Assembly (NCBI RefSeq): GCF_000739775.1
Contig: NZ_BBJH01000043.1
Location: 23,746 to 87,745 of the forward strand
Length of the DNA stretch: 64,000 bases
Direction: 5' to 3'
Source of the DNA: Paraburkholderia heleia NBRC 101817
Lineage (GTDB): Bacteria; Pseudomonadota; Gammaproteobacteria; Burkholderiales; Burkholderiaceae
In this document: piece after piece, positions 40,701 through 49,493 of the stretch
How the letters are laid out: every line of letters begins with the position of its first letter
Position numbering within the stretch: the first letter of the stretch is position 1
Notes under the pieces: generated by a model
What the model saw: only the letters and a program-made list of their open reading frames with translations
Told to the model about the DNA's origin: nothing
The model's database searches: none
Made by a program: the position numbers and the translations under genes

Positions 40701-41984
40701 TTACGCGAACGGGGATTGCAGGACGATCGCATCATCGCGTTCAGGACCCGTGGTGACCATCGCCGCGGGAACACCGACTTCGCTCTGAATCGCCTCGATC
40801 AGCGCCGCTGCCTGCGGCGGCAGATCGCCATAGGAGCGGATGCCGCGGGTCGAACCGGCCCAGCCGTCGAAGCGCCTGAGAACCGGCTGCAGGCGCTGCT
40901 GCCCGGCGTTCGTGGACGGCATGTAGTCGATGCGCACCCCATCGAGCAGGTAGCCCACGCAGAGCTGCACCGACTCGAAGCCATCGAACACATCGAGCTT
41001 GGTCAGCGCGAGCTGGTTGATGCCCGCCACTTTGCAGCTCTGACGCAGTTGTACGGTGTCCAGCCAGCCGCAGCGGCGCGGGCGGCCGGTGTTGACCCCG
41101 TATTCGCCGCCGCGCTGCCGGAGCACGTCGCCGGGCGCGCCTTCCAGTTCCGACGTGAACGGGCCCTCGCCGACACGCGTCGCATAGACCTTGCTGACGC
41201 CAAGCACCCGCCCCAGGCGCGAGGGGGCAATGCCGGCGCCGCTGGCCGCGCCGGCGGCAATGGTGCTCGACGACGTCACGTAGGGATAGCTGCCCCAATC
41301 CACGTCGAGCATGACCGCTTGCGAGCCTTCGAATACCACGCGTTTGCCTGCCGAATGGGCGTGGTCGAGCCGCTCCCAGACGCGGCCCACGAACGGCAGG
41401 ATGCGCGGCGCCATGGCAAGCAGGCCGCTCAGCATCGGCTCGCGCGGGAACGGCGCCTGGCCCGCGCCGCGAAGCCAGGCGTTATGGTGCTCGAGCAGAA
41501 CGTCGAGCTTCTGGGCCAGCAGGTCCGGTTCGGCCAGGTCGCACACGCGCAGCCCGCGGCGCCCCACCTTGTCCTCGTACGCCGGACCGATGCCGCGCAA
41601 GGTGGTGCCGAGCGGCTTCGCGCGCATCCGTTCCTGGGCAGCGTCGAGCGCGCGATGCACCGGCAGGACCAGCGTGGCCGTCTCGGCGATCTGCAGCACG
41701 TCCGGCGTGACGCGGATACCCATCGCCGCCATGCGGTCGATCTCCGCGAGCAGCGCCTCGGGATCGAGCGCAACGCCGTTGCCGATCAGGCCGGGCTTCC
41801 CGCGCACGACACCGCTGGGGAGCAGCGCCAGCTTGTAGGTCCGGCCGTCCACCACCAGCGTGTGGCCGGCGTTGTGCCCGCCGTTGTAACGGACGACGAT
41901 ATCCGCGTTCTCCGCGAGCCAATCTACGATCCGGCCCTTTCCCTCATCGCCCCACTGCGCACCGACCACGACGACATTCGACAT
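40701..41984 (-). CDS. purA: adenylosuccinate synthetase, divergent paralogue
   Basis: The 427-aa protein has every adenylosuccinate synthetase landmark: GAQWGDEGKGRIVDWL with the catalytic aspartate, YNGGHNAGHTLVVDG with the catalytic histidine, GTTLRGIGPAYEDKVGRRGL, FEGSQAVMLDVDWGSYPYVT, GRPRRCGWLD and the final TGPERDDAIVLQSPF. It makes adenylosuccinate from IMP, aspartate and GTP. The housekeeping Burkholderia PurA I know of differs clearly in sequence, and this form is closer in style to alphaproteobacterial PurA, so I take it as an extra, acquired copy. It is isolated from purine genes and is divergent from a LysR regulator. Confidence 0.85.
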   Translation of the reverse strand: MSNVVVVGAQWGDEGKGRIVDWLAENADIVVRYNGGHNAGHTLVVDGRTYKLALLPSGVVRGKPGLIGNGVALDPEALLAEIDRMAAMGIRVTPDVLQIAETATLVLPVHRALDAAQERMRAKPLGTTLRGIGPAYEDKVGRRGLRVCDLAEPDLLAQKLDVLLEHHNAWLRGAGQAPFPREPMLSGLLAMAPRILPFVGRVWERLDHAHSAGKRVVFEGSQAVMLDVDWGSYPYVTSSSTIAAGAASGAGIAPSRLGRVLGVSKVYATRVGEGPFTSELEGAPGDVLRQRGGEYGVNTGRPRRCGWLDTVQLRQSCKVAGINQLALTKLDVFDGFESVQLCVGYLLDGVRIDYMPSTNAGQQRLQPVLRRFDGWAGSTRGIRSYGDLPPQAAALIEAIQSEVGVPAAMVTTGPERDDAIVLQSPFA

Positions 41985-42128
41985 GCGAGATTTACCCTGG
42001 TGAGTTAATCGAACAGATCCGGAACCGGAACTGCTGCAAAGGGGCTCAATATAGGGCTACGCTCACGCCACGAAAAGCGATGTAAACTCACGGAACTTGT
42101 CAGGAAAAGTCACATAGGAATTGACTGG

Positions 42129-43028
42129 ATGTCGCGTCGTCTGCCGCCGTTGAACGCCCTGCGCGTATTCGAAGCCGCCGCCCGCGCGGAGAGTTTTTCC
42201 GTGGCGGCCGGGGAACTTTGTGTCACGCACGGTGCCGTTAGCCGACAGGTGCGGCAACTGGAGGACTGGCTTGGGCTCGACTTGTTCGAGCGGCGCGGCC
42301 GCCGGGTCGTCCTGACCGCGTCGGGGCGCGCTTATCTGGCCGAGGTATCGGCGGCGCTGGATCGCATCGCGCTCGCGACCAGTGCGCAACTTCGTGCCTC
42401 GCGCGCGCAGATCGTGAGGGTCAACGCGCCCACGACATTCGCGTTGCGCTGGCTGTTGCCGCAGCTTTCCGGCTTCCAGCTGACCCACCCGGCGGTGGAA
42501 GTCCGGCTGACGACTTCGGATGAGCCAATCGACAAGCTCGTCGACGAATGCGACGTGGCGATTCGCGGCAGCGAGCAGAGATCGGCGGGCTATGCGGTCA
42601 AGGAGTTTTTATCGGAAGTCCGCCTGCCGGTGTGCTCACCCAAGGTGCTGGAGTCCCACCCGATACGCACGGTCACGGACCTGGCGCACCACACCCTGCT
42701 TCACACGGCGACCTACCCCGGCCTTTGGGCGCAATGGCTCGCGGCAAGCGGCCACCCAGGGCTTGCCGCTCGCCATTCCCAGCAACTGGATCACTTTTAT
42801 TTGACCCTGCAAGCCGCCATCGACGGTCTGGGGATCGCAATGGGCCCTACCGCCCTTGTCGCGCTCGACGTGAAAGAAGGCCGTCTCGTGTTTCCGTTCG
42901 AGGGCCCCGCCTTGCCGGCATGGCGCTATTGCAGCTATGTCCGCGAAGCACGCCTCGACGATCCTGCAATCAACGCCTTCCTCGCGTGGTTGCGCGCACT
43001 CGGCCAGCGCTTTTCGCATCGTGTGTAG
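42129..43028 (+). CDS. LysR-family (GcvA-like) transcriptional regulator
   Basis: The 299-aa protein has the GcvA subgroup N-terminus (LPPLNALRVFEAAARAESFS, VAAGELCVTHGAVSRQVRQLE, LGLDLFERRGRRVVLTASGR) and effector domain (WLLPQLSGFQLTHPAVEVRL, RGSEQRSAGYAVKEFL, GIAMGPTALVALDVKEGRLV). It is divergent from the purA-like gene across 144 bases, so it is the likely regulator of this extra purA. AGGA lies upstream of ATG 42129. Confidence 0.9.
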   Translation: MSRRLPPLNALRVFEAAARAESFSVAAGELCVTHGAVSRQVRQLEDWLGLDLFERRGRRVVLTASGRAYLAEVSAALDRIALATSAQLRASRAQIVRVNAPTTFALRWLLPQLSGFQLTHPAVEVRLTTSDEPIDKLVDECDVAIRGSEQRSAGYAVKEFLSEVRLPVCSPKVLESHPIRTVTDLAHHTLLHTATYPGLWAQWLAASGHPGLAARHSQQLDHFYLTLQAAIDGLGIAMGPTALVALDVKEGRLVFPFEGPALPAWRYCSYVREARLDDPAINAFLAWLRALGQRFSHRV

Positions 43029-43101
43029 CGTCGGACCGGCGCATCGCCTGTTCCGCGCTCGCGGGTTGACAGCCCGGATTCGATGCTTTAAAAAGTAAAG
43101 C

Positions 43102-43470
43102 ATGAAAATTCCACGGCCAGGACAACCCGTACGCGGCTCGACCACCGGACGGCCGATCATGGTCGTGCTGGACCTGCTCGGGCGGCGTACCGCACTGCGG
43201 ATACTGTGGGAACTTCGCGGCGAGGCGATGACGTTTCGCGCGCTCCAGCAAGCGTGCGACACCAATGCCCGCTTGCTCAATACGCGGCTCGCGGAATTGC
43301 GGGCATCCGGTCTCGTCGAGCACGGCGATGGCGGTTACCGGATGACAGCCGAAGGCCGGAAGCTCTTGAGCGCGCTGCAGCCGCTGCTAGCGTGGGCGCG
43401 TCAGTGGGCGGCGCGCGATCCGGAAGGGTTTGCCGCCGCCGACCCCGATCACACGGGCCGCCAGGCGTAA
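43102..43470 (+). CDS. HxlR-like winged-helix transcriptional regulator
   Basis: The 122-aa protein consists mostly of a winged helix: LDLLGRRTALRILWELRGEA, MTFRALQQACDTNARLLNTRLAELRASGLVE, then the wing GDGGYRMTAEGRKLLSAL. This is the HxlR arrangement, although the family's N-terminal cysteine is absent. It overlaps the upstream frame of the MFS gene; the MFS start at 43493 is 22 bases after its stop, so the two are probably co-transcribed and the regulator may control that transporter. Confidence 0.8.
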   Translation: MKIPRPGQPVRGSTTGRPIMVVLDLLGRRTALRILWELRGEAMTFRALQQACDTNARLLNTRLAELRASGLVEHGDGGYRMTAEGRKLLSALQPLLAWARQWAARDPEGFAAADPDHTGRQA

Positions 43471-43492
43471 TTCTCGGTTTCTCAGGCAAGGG

Positions 43493-45031
43493 ATGTTGCA
43501 CAACGTGAACCATCTGCGCTGGAAGATCGTGGCATTGCTCGTAGCGCCGCTCACGTTCGTGATGACGCTCGACCGCACGGCCATGGCTGTCGCGGCCCCG
43601 ACGATCCAGAACGAACTGGGCCTGTCGATCGTCGAGATGTCGATGATTCTCACGATCTACTTCTGGGCCTATGCAATCGGGCAGATACCGGCCGGCCGCG
43701 CGGCCGAGCGCTTCGGGTCGCGCAAGGTGCTGTTCGGCACGAGTACGCTCTGGTCGCTCATGATGCTCGCCACGCCGCTGGGCGCCTCATTTGCCTGGCT
43801 CTTCGGGTGCCGGCTCGTGCTGGGCGGGGCGCAGTCGGCGGACTGGTCGAGCAGCGTCGTCGCGCTCAAGCGCTGGGTTCCGGCCAGCGAGCGCGCGAAA
43901 GGCAACGCCCTGCTGCTCGCGGGACTCTATCTTGGCCCGATCGTTGCGGCGCCGCTTACGGCGTGGACCATCGCACGGTTCGGCTGGCATGCCGTGTTCT
44001 TCGGATTCGGCGCATTGGGCCTGCTGCTCGGCGCGATCTGGTGGCTCGGCTACCGCGACACGCCGGCGGCACATCCGCTCATCACGAAGGCGGAAGTCGA
44101 GTACATCGCCGCCGGCCAGCCAGCCGAGCGCGCGGCAGCCAGGGGCGCGCTCGGCCGCTGTCTGAGGCAGTGGCGCTTCTGGATCTTCGGTGTCCAGTAC
44201 TTCCTGCTGGTGCTGATCCAGAGCTTCTATACGACGTGGCTGCCAACCTATCTCATGCGCGCGCGCGGGCTCTCGCTCAAGGCGATGGGTCTGTACGCAT
44301 CGTTGCCCTGGGTCGCCGTGTTCGTGGCGGTATTCGTCGCGGGGGCGTTCAGCGACTGGCTGCTTCGAAGGACCGGATCGATCTATCGGGCGCGCACGCC
44401 CGTCGCGATGACCGGATTTGTCGTGAGCGCGCTCGCGTTGACGGCAGCCTCGCGAGCGGATTCGATTGCGATGGTGATCGGCTTGCTGTGCCTGTCCTTT
44501 GCGGCGGTGGGGTTCGTGCAGGTAGTCGTGTGGTCTGCCACGCAGGATCTCGGGCGCGCGTTTGCCGGTGTCATGTCCGGCTGGACGAACGTGTGGGGGG
44601 CCCTCTCGAACGTCGCGGGCCCCATGACGCTGGCTTTGGTCGTCAAGGTCACGCATAGCTGGGCAAGCGGCATGATCGTGACAGGCGCGGCGGCCGCCTG
44701 CGGTGCGCTGCTGTGGCTGTTCGTGCACCCCGAGCGGCCCTTGCTCGATGACGAGGCGAGGATTGCGCCGGACGAGCCCGCCGCTCGCGGCGGACCCAAG
44801 GATGGTTTTCGCCGTTCCGATGCTCAGCTTCGTTCCGAACGAAAAGGCGAGGTCGATCTGCGTTGCATCGGCCATCCGTGCCTTCAGCGCCGCAGCAAGG
44901 CTATCGGTGGGGACGATGTCGAACCCCGCGCCGGAGCAGAGCGCGATACCGGCGGCGGCGGCGCGTGCATCCTGCGCGTGGCAGAACTGGAAAACCGGGA
45001 TTTCACCCGTGACGTCTACGTCTGCCTATAA
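43493..45031 (+). CDS. MFS transporter with an aberrant C-terminal tail
   Basis: From ATG 43493 the protein has 512 aa. Residues 1 to about 415 are a normal 12-helix MFS carrier (VMTLDRTAMAVAAPTIQNEL, motif A GRAAERFGSRKVLFG, RLVLGGAQSADWSSSVVALK). It should end near the typical tail ALLWLFVHPERPLLDD at about 44750. Instead the frame runs on for about 92 residues that are Arg/Gly-rich and unlike any transporter (RSERKGEVDLRCIGHPCLQR). That DNA is the antisense strand of a saccharopine-dehydrogenase-like remnant, so the tail is accidental. Substrate unknown. It follows the HxlR-like gene by 22 bases. Confidence 0.8.
   Translation: MLHNVNHLRWKIVALLVAPLTFVMTLDRTAMAVAAPTIQNELGLSIVEMSMILTIYFWAYAIGQIPAGRAAERFGSRKVLFGTSTLWSLMMLATPLGASFAWLFGCRLVLGGAQSADWSSSVVALKRWVPASERAKGNALLLAGLYLGPIVAAPLTAWTIARFGWHAVFFGFGALGLLLGAIWWLGYRDTPAAHPLITKAEVEYIAAGQPAERAAARGALGRCLRQWRFWIFGVQYFLLVLIQSFYTTWLPTYLMRARGLSLKAMGLYASLPWVAVFVAVFVAGAFSDWLLRRTGSIYRARTPVAMTGFVVSALALTAASRADSIAMVIGLLCLSFAAVGFVQVVVWSATQDLGRAFAGVMSGWTNVWGALSNVAGPMTLALVVKVTHSWASGMIVTGAAAACGALLWLFVHPERPLLDDEARIAPDEPAARGGPKDGFRRSDAQLRSERKGEVDLRCIGHPCLQRRSKAIGGDDVEPRAGAERDTGGGGACILRVAELENRDFTRDVYVCL
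44750..45011 (-). pseudogene. fragment of a saccharopine-dehydrogenase-like gene
   Basis: Read on the minus strand, this stretch gives a contiguous, family-like text: VTGEIPVFQFCHAQDARAAA, GIALCSGAGFDIVPTDSLAA, ALKARMADATQIDLAFSFGT and KLSIGTAKTILGSAASGGLV. This matches the middle of saccharopine dehydrogenase NADP-binding/enoyl-reductase-like proteins (their TGE-P-F, GxGFD-VPTD and L-GTAKT motifs). A TAG precedes it and both ends of the gene are missing, so about 85 of roughly 350-400 residues survive. It lies entirely inside, and antisense to, the extended 3' end of the MFS gene. Confidence 0.75.
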
Positions 45032-45417
45032 GCAACAAAGTCAATTTCGACGAGCGCGTCGCGCGCCAATCCAGTCACGCCGATGCAGGTCCGCGCCGGC
45101 AATTTCTCAGGCGGGAAATAGGCAGCATAGACCGCGTTCATCGTCGCGTAATCTCGTTTGAATTCGGTCAGAAAGATCCGCACGGAGACAACATCTTCGA
45201 GCCCAAGCCCCATCCCCTTTAACACGAGAACCAGATTGTCCATCACGCGGGTGGTCTGTGCTTCAACACCATCGGGAAGCGGAGCGTTGTCGTCATCCGG
45301 CGATGTCGGCATCTGGCCCGTGAGGAACACCCACCCGTGCTGCTCGGTTGCGTGTGAAAAGGGACCGACTGGCGTGGGCGCACCCTCAATCATCCAGAAT
45401 CTCGTTGATAAATCCAT
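45016..45417 (-). CDS. RidA (YjgF/UK114) family protein
   Basis: The 133-aa protein has the RidA fold features: PTPVGPFSHATEQHGWVFLTGQMP at the start, VMDNLVLVLKGMGLGLEDVVSVRIFLTE, and the C-terminal PARTCIGVTGLARDALVEIDFVAY, including the arginine that binds substrate carboxylate in imine deaminases (LPARTCIGV). RidA proteins hydrolyse reactive enamines/imines. GGAG precedes ATG 45417. It lies 78 bases downstream of the AraC-acetamidase fusion on the same strand, and the last codons overlap the antisense end of the MFS frame. Confidence 0.88.
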   Translation of the reverse strand: MDLSTRFWMIEGAPTPVGPFSHATEQHGWVFLTGQMPTSPDDDNAPLPDGVEAQTTRVMDNLVLVLKGMGLGLEDVVSVRIFLTEFKRDYATMNAVYAAYFPPEKLPARTCIGVTGLARDALVEIDFVAYRQT

Positions 45418-45495
45418 CTACCGTAACTCCATGAACAAAGAAAGCGTCGTATGCGCACTACGCCAGGCGGCACCATAGCGCATGTCACAAAATCA

Positions 45496-48027
45496 TTAAT
45501 CCGCGAACAAGGCCTTGCGGATAATCGCGTGCATCCCCCAGTTGCCGTCGACAACCTGTGTCACGCCGAAGTCGACCGCAACCGACATCAACGAGATTGC
45601 TTCGTCTTCGGTGAGACCCCTGGTCGTCATCAGAAAGCGGCGCGTCTTGATGAACGCGTCGCGCATCGCGAGGTCGAGTGTCGGCTTCTCGTAGACCTTG
45701 CTTTGCGCGTGCGTGCCGAATTCAGTCAGATAGTTTGCATGGCTGAAACCGTGCAGCACCCACTCTTCGGGGGTTTCGACGAGCGGATACGTGAGGTCCG
45801 CGTAGGGTCGACCGGCAAGCGTTGCTCTCTTGTGCAGCACAAGTTGGAAATCGCCGGTCAGCGAGCATTCGATCGCGGTCCCACACAGTTCCGAATCGCC
45901 CTGCGACGCGTGCGGATCCCCGACTGACAGCAACGCGCCGGTTACGCCAATCGGCAGATAGACGCTCGCGCCCTGCGCAACGCGCCAGTTGTCCAGGTTG
46001 CCGCCGAACGCAGACGGCGGGATCGAATCGATGAGGCCGTCCTGCTGCGGCGCGACTGCAATCAGGCCGAAATGCGGGCGCACGGGAATCTTGACACCCT
46101 TCAGGATCCCGTAATTTTCCTCGACTGTCGAATGGTCTACGGGCACGCCCGGATAATCGATGGTCGGATGCACCACACCGAACGGATCGCGCTGCGGCGT
46201 CCAGCGGTAGTTGTAGACCGCACGCGCATATGGCGGACCGTCGTGCGGCTGCGGCTCGGCGTCGAGCTCGTAAATCGTCACAACTTCTCGCGGTTTAGGC
46301 TCGGTCAACAGCTCGCGGTAATGGAAGCCCCACCACGCGGCCGCGTTGCTGCCAAACGCGCGCCCGCTGAATTGCGGATTCGCGCAGCGCCGCGGATGGA
46401 CATCGAGAATCCTGACTTCCAGTACATCGCCCGGTTCGGCGCCGCGTACCGCGATCGGACCGGTGCAGATATGCACGCCAAACCCTTCACCGGCGCCGCG
46501 TCCGTAGATCGATGCATCGATCGGTCCGGCACCGCGCCGGTTCACGTTCTTGCGCTCTGCGGTCCAGTGGAACACGCTTTCGGCGCCTGGATCACCGGCA
46601 ATCATGCGCGCCCAGTCGTCCGACGCATGCTGCGTCAGCGTCTCTATCGTCACGGTATCGCCGCTGTCGACTTCGAGCACCGGCTTCAGGTCATGCGAAA
46701 AAAAACCCCAGTGCACCGTGTTGGCCGTCGCACGCAACAGGTGGTGGCACGACTTGCCGGGCCGGCGGGCGACGCCCCTTGTGGGCCTGGCCCGCATCTC
46801 GACCGTGGGACTGGCCACGACCGTACTGGCATCGTCGAGCGTTGCTTCCCGCGGCAACGCTTGCGCGCTGGCCTGCGCCGCGGCTTGCGCATGGCGCAGC
46901 AGCGCCTCCGTGTTGAACGGCTGTCCGCGCGAAATGCGCTGCACCAGATGCCGGGCCAGATCCAGGCTCGCTTCGTTACGGAAGGCGCGCGGCGAGGTGT
47001 GATACTGCTCGCGAAACGCACGGCTGAAATGCGCGGGATCGTTGAAGCCCCAGCGGAAACAGATATCCGAAATCGACATCTTTTCGTGTAGCGGATCGAC
47101 CAGTTCGGCCCTGCAACGTTCGAGGCGGCGCAGCCGCAAATAAGTGGAGAAGCTCTGGCCGGCGGATTCGAACAGCTTTTGCAGGTAGCGCTGTGAGACG
47201 CGCTCTTCTGTGGCGAGCAGCGCGAGACTGATTTTCGGATCACTGAGCCGTTCATCGATACTGCGGCACACGCGCGAGAATATCGCCGCCTGAGACGATG
47301 TCAGCCCGCTGATCGGCGTTTCGCGCTGATGCACGGCGAGAATCGCGACCAGGAACTCGATCAGCGCGAGTTCAAGCGGACGCAGCTCGCTGGCCGACAA
47401 CGTCTCCACGCTTTCCGCCAGTGCCGCCAGAAAACCGGAAAACACGTGTCCGACGCCGGCATCGCCGGCGATCCGACCGGCACACATCGACGACGGCGCA
47501 AGCAGCCGCCCTCTGATCGCCGTACGCGGAATACGCACGATAAAGGCGCGGAAATCCGTGCTGAAAACCAGCGAGCCAGCCTCGCGTGACGGCAGATAGA
47601 CGAGGTCGTTCAACGTCAGGGGCTGACGCCGGCCGTCGGCGAGCAGCGTCGCCGCGCCGTCAAGGTGCAGCACGATCAGCACGCTGTCGCCGCCGGCAGC
47701 ATTCGGCTCGAGCGTTTGCGCAACAGACGCCAGCAAGCTCAGATCGAAGCCCCCAACCGACCGCTGCGCCTGGATCGTGCCGTGCAACAACCGTGCAGCA
47801 GGCATCGCGCCGCTACGCCATCCCATCGTGCCGAGCGCTTCCCGCCAGGCGCGAAGCCGTTCGACTTCCGGATAGGATTCGGTAGTGAAGCGCAGCAGAT
47901 CCAAGTGGACTCCAGGGCCGATACCTGCGGCGCGAGCGCGTCGCAGGGCGCCCGCTCCATGGATGGATTCGGGGAGACGGGCGAAGCATCGGTGAGCAAT
48001 ATTCGCGCCATCACGCGTCGACTGCAT
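45496..48027 (-). CDS. AraC-type regulator fused to an acetamidase/formamidase
   Basis: One uninterrupted frame encodes about 843 aa. Residues 40-215 are an AraC N-terminal sensor domain (LLRFTTESYPEVERLRAWRE, LLHGTIQAQRSVGGFDLSLL); 258-347 the double helix-turn-helix (LALLATEERVSQRYLQKLFE, MSISDICFRWGFNDPAHFSR, FREQYHTSPRAF). A linker of about 77 Ala/Arg-rich residues follows. Residues 425-843 are a complete FmdA/AmdA acetamidase/formamidase (NTVHWGFFSHDLKPVLEVDS, HASDDWARMIAGDPGAESVFHW, RGAGEGFGVHICTGPIAVRG, VDFGVTQVVDGNWGMHAII), nearly equal in length to the 416-aa stand-alone enzyme upstream. The start is ambiguous: ATG 48027, or TTG 47904 with GGAG. The frame is open to 48897, but that part shadows the neighbour. 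A bifunctional trigger enzyme is inferred. Confidence 0.85.
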   Translation of the reverse strand: MQSTRDGANIAHRCFARLPESIHGAGALRRARAAGIGPGVHLDLLRFTTESYPEVERLRAWREALGTMGWRSGAMPAARLLHGTIQAQRSVGGFDLSLLASVAQTLEPNAAGGDSVLIVLHLDGAATLLADGRRQPLTLNDLVYLPSREAGSLVFSTDFRAFIVRIPRTAIRGRLLAPSSMCAGRIAGDAGVGHVFSGFLAALAESVETLSASELRPLELALIEFLVAILAVHQRETPISGLTSSQAAIFSRVCRSIDERLSDPKISLALLATEERVSQRYLQKLFESAGQSFSTYLRLRRLERCRAELVDPLHEKMSISDICFRWGFNDPAHFSRAFREQYHTSPRAFRNEASLDLARHLVQRISRGQPFNTEALLRHAQAAAQASAQALPREATLDDASTVVASPTVEMRARPTRGVARRPGKSCHHLLRATANTVHWGFFSHDLKPVLEVDSGDTVTIETLTQHASDDWARMIAGDPGAESVFHWTAERKNVNRRGAGPIDASIYGRGAGEGFGVHICTGPIAVRGAEPGDVLEVRILDVHPRRCANPQFSGRAFGSNAAAWWGFHYRELLTEPKPREVVTIYELDAEPQPHDGPPYARAVYNYRWTPQRDPFGVVHPTIDYPGVPVDHSTVEENYGILKGVKIPVRPHFGLIAVAPQQDGLIDSIPPSAFGGNLDNWRVAQGASVYLPIGVTGALLSVGDPHASQGDSELCGTAIECSLTGDFQLVLHKRATLAGRPYADLTYPLVETPEEWVLHGFSHANYLTEFGTHAQSKVYEKPTLDLAMRDAFIKTRRFLMTTRGLTEDEAISLMSVAVDFGVTQVVDGNWGMHAIIRKALFAD

Positions 48028-48176
48028 CGACGCGCCGGCCCTGAGAGGCAGCGCGCGAGAAGCCGCCGCAGTCGTGCGCGAGGCCGCACCAGCAGCGCGC
48101 ATATGCACCGTGCCGACGCATCCGGCACGCCGGCCCACGTGGGCTTCGCAGCACCCCGCAGCCCGCACGGGAACGC

Positions 48177-49427
48177 TCAGCCCGCCGCGCCGCCGACGAA
48201 GACGTTCTTGCGAATCGAGCCGTGCACGCCCCAGTTGCCGTCGACGACTTGCGTGACACCGAAATCCGCGGCGACCGACATCAGCGCGATGGCCTCGTCC
48301 TCGCTCAGCCTGTGTACGGTCATCAGGAACCGGCGCAGCTTGCGGAACGCGTCGCGCATCGCCTTGTCGAGGCTGGAGTGCTGTGCCACCTCGATCTGTC
48401 CAGCCGGCCCGAGCTCCGCCAGGTAGTTCGGGAAGGTGAAGCCGTACACCGACCATTGGTCGTCGGTTTCCAGCATCGGGTGCGTGAGGCCTTCGAGGAT
48501 CGTGCCGCCCAGGTCGTTCTTCTTGTGCAGAACGAACTCGAAGTCCCCGGTCAGCGAGGTCTCGATCGCAGTACCGCCGAGCTCGCTGTCGCCTTGAGCC
48601 GCATGCGGATCGCCGACCGAAAAGAATGCGCCTTCGACCGCAACCGGGTAGTACATCCGCGCCCCCTTGCCGACACGCCAGTCGTCGATATTGCCGCCAG
48701 TGTAGCTGGGTGGATTGGAGCTGACGTAGTCGGCCTCCGTAGGCGCCAGCCCCATCGTGCCGAAATGCAACCTGGCCGGCACCTTCACGTTCGACAGGAT
48801 GTTCTCGCGCTTGCTGACCAGCGAATGATCGACCTTCACGCCCGGATAATCGATCATCGCATGAACGATGCCGTCCGGATCGGTCTGCGGCGTCCACACG
48901 TAGTTGTAGACCGCACGGGCGAACGGCTCGCCGGAGGTATCGAGCTCGAAGATCGTCACCACTTCACGCGGCTTCGGCTCCTCGACCAGATCGTGATAGT
49001 GAAAGCCCCAGGATGCCGCGACGTTCGAACCGAAACAACGGCCTCGATAACAGGCATTGCAGCTCGGCCTCGGCCGTACGTCGAGAATCCGCACTTCGAG
49101 CACATCGCCGGGCTCGGCCCCTTCAATCGCAACCGGCCCGGTCAGCAGATGTACGCCGACGCCTTCGCCGGAACCTGGCGTAAAGGGTCCATCGGTTTTC
49201 CCGGCGCCGCGACGCGGCATGGCCTTGTGCTCCCGGGTCCAGTGGAAGATGCTTTCGGCGCCGGGGTCTCCCGCGACCATCCGTTCGTGATCGTCGTTCG
49301 CATGGTGTGTCAGCGTCTCGATCGTGATCCGGTCGCCAGAGCGCACCATCAATGCGGGCTCGACTTTTTTGCTGAAGTAACCCCAATGAACCGTCTCGGG
49401 CGACACGGGGAGAGTATGGTGCTTCAT
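48177..49427 (-). CDS. acetamidase/formamidase (FmdA/AmdA family)
   Basis: From ATG 49427 the protein has 416 aa with the FmdA/AmdA signature blocks: ETVHWGYFSKKVEPALMVRS, HANDDHERMVAGDPGAESIF, GAEPGDVLEVRILDVRPRPS, FGSNVAASWGFHYHDL, AMIDYPGVKVDHSLVSKREN, FSVGDPHAAQGDSELGGTAIE and the end VAADFGVTQVVDGNWGVHGS. It hydrolyses formamide, acetamide or related short amides to ammonia and the acid. The frame reaches 49472 but has no ribosome site there. It lies 21 bases after the permease-ATPase stop and 150 bases before the AraC fusion, on one strand. Confidence 0.92.
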   Translation of the reverse strand: MKHHTLPVSPETVHWGYFSKKVEPALMVRSGDRITIETLTHHANDDHERMVAGDPGAESIFHWTREHKAMPRRGAGKTDGPFTPGSGEGVGVHLLTGPVAIEGAEPGDVLEVRILDVRPRPSCNACYRGRCFGSNVAASWGFHYHDLVEEPKPREVVTIFELDTSGEPFARAVYNYVWTPQTDPDGIVHAMIDYPGVKVDHSLVSKRENILSNVKVPARLHFGTMGLAPTEADYVSSNPPSYTGGNIDDWRVGKGARMYYPVAVEGAFFSVGDPHAAQGDSELGGTAIETSLTGDFEFVLHKKNDLGGTILEGLTHPMLETDDQWSVYGFTFPNYLAELGPAGQIEVAQHSSLDKAMRDAFRKLRRFLMTVHRLSEDEAIALMSVAADFGVTQVVDGNWGVHGSIRKNVFVGGAAG

Positions 49428-49493
49428 GGTTGTTCGAACCTCGTAAGGTGCCGGGCGCAAAGGCGCCGGCAATGCTGAATGGCGCGCGTGCTT

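Noticed and set aside
48028..48897. 290-codon N-terminal extension of the AraC-acetamidase frame
   Set aside because: It overlaps the stand-alone acetamidase gene in another frame and has shadow-type composition; the AraC homology starts after 48027.
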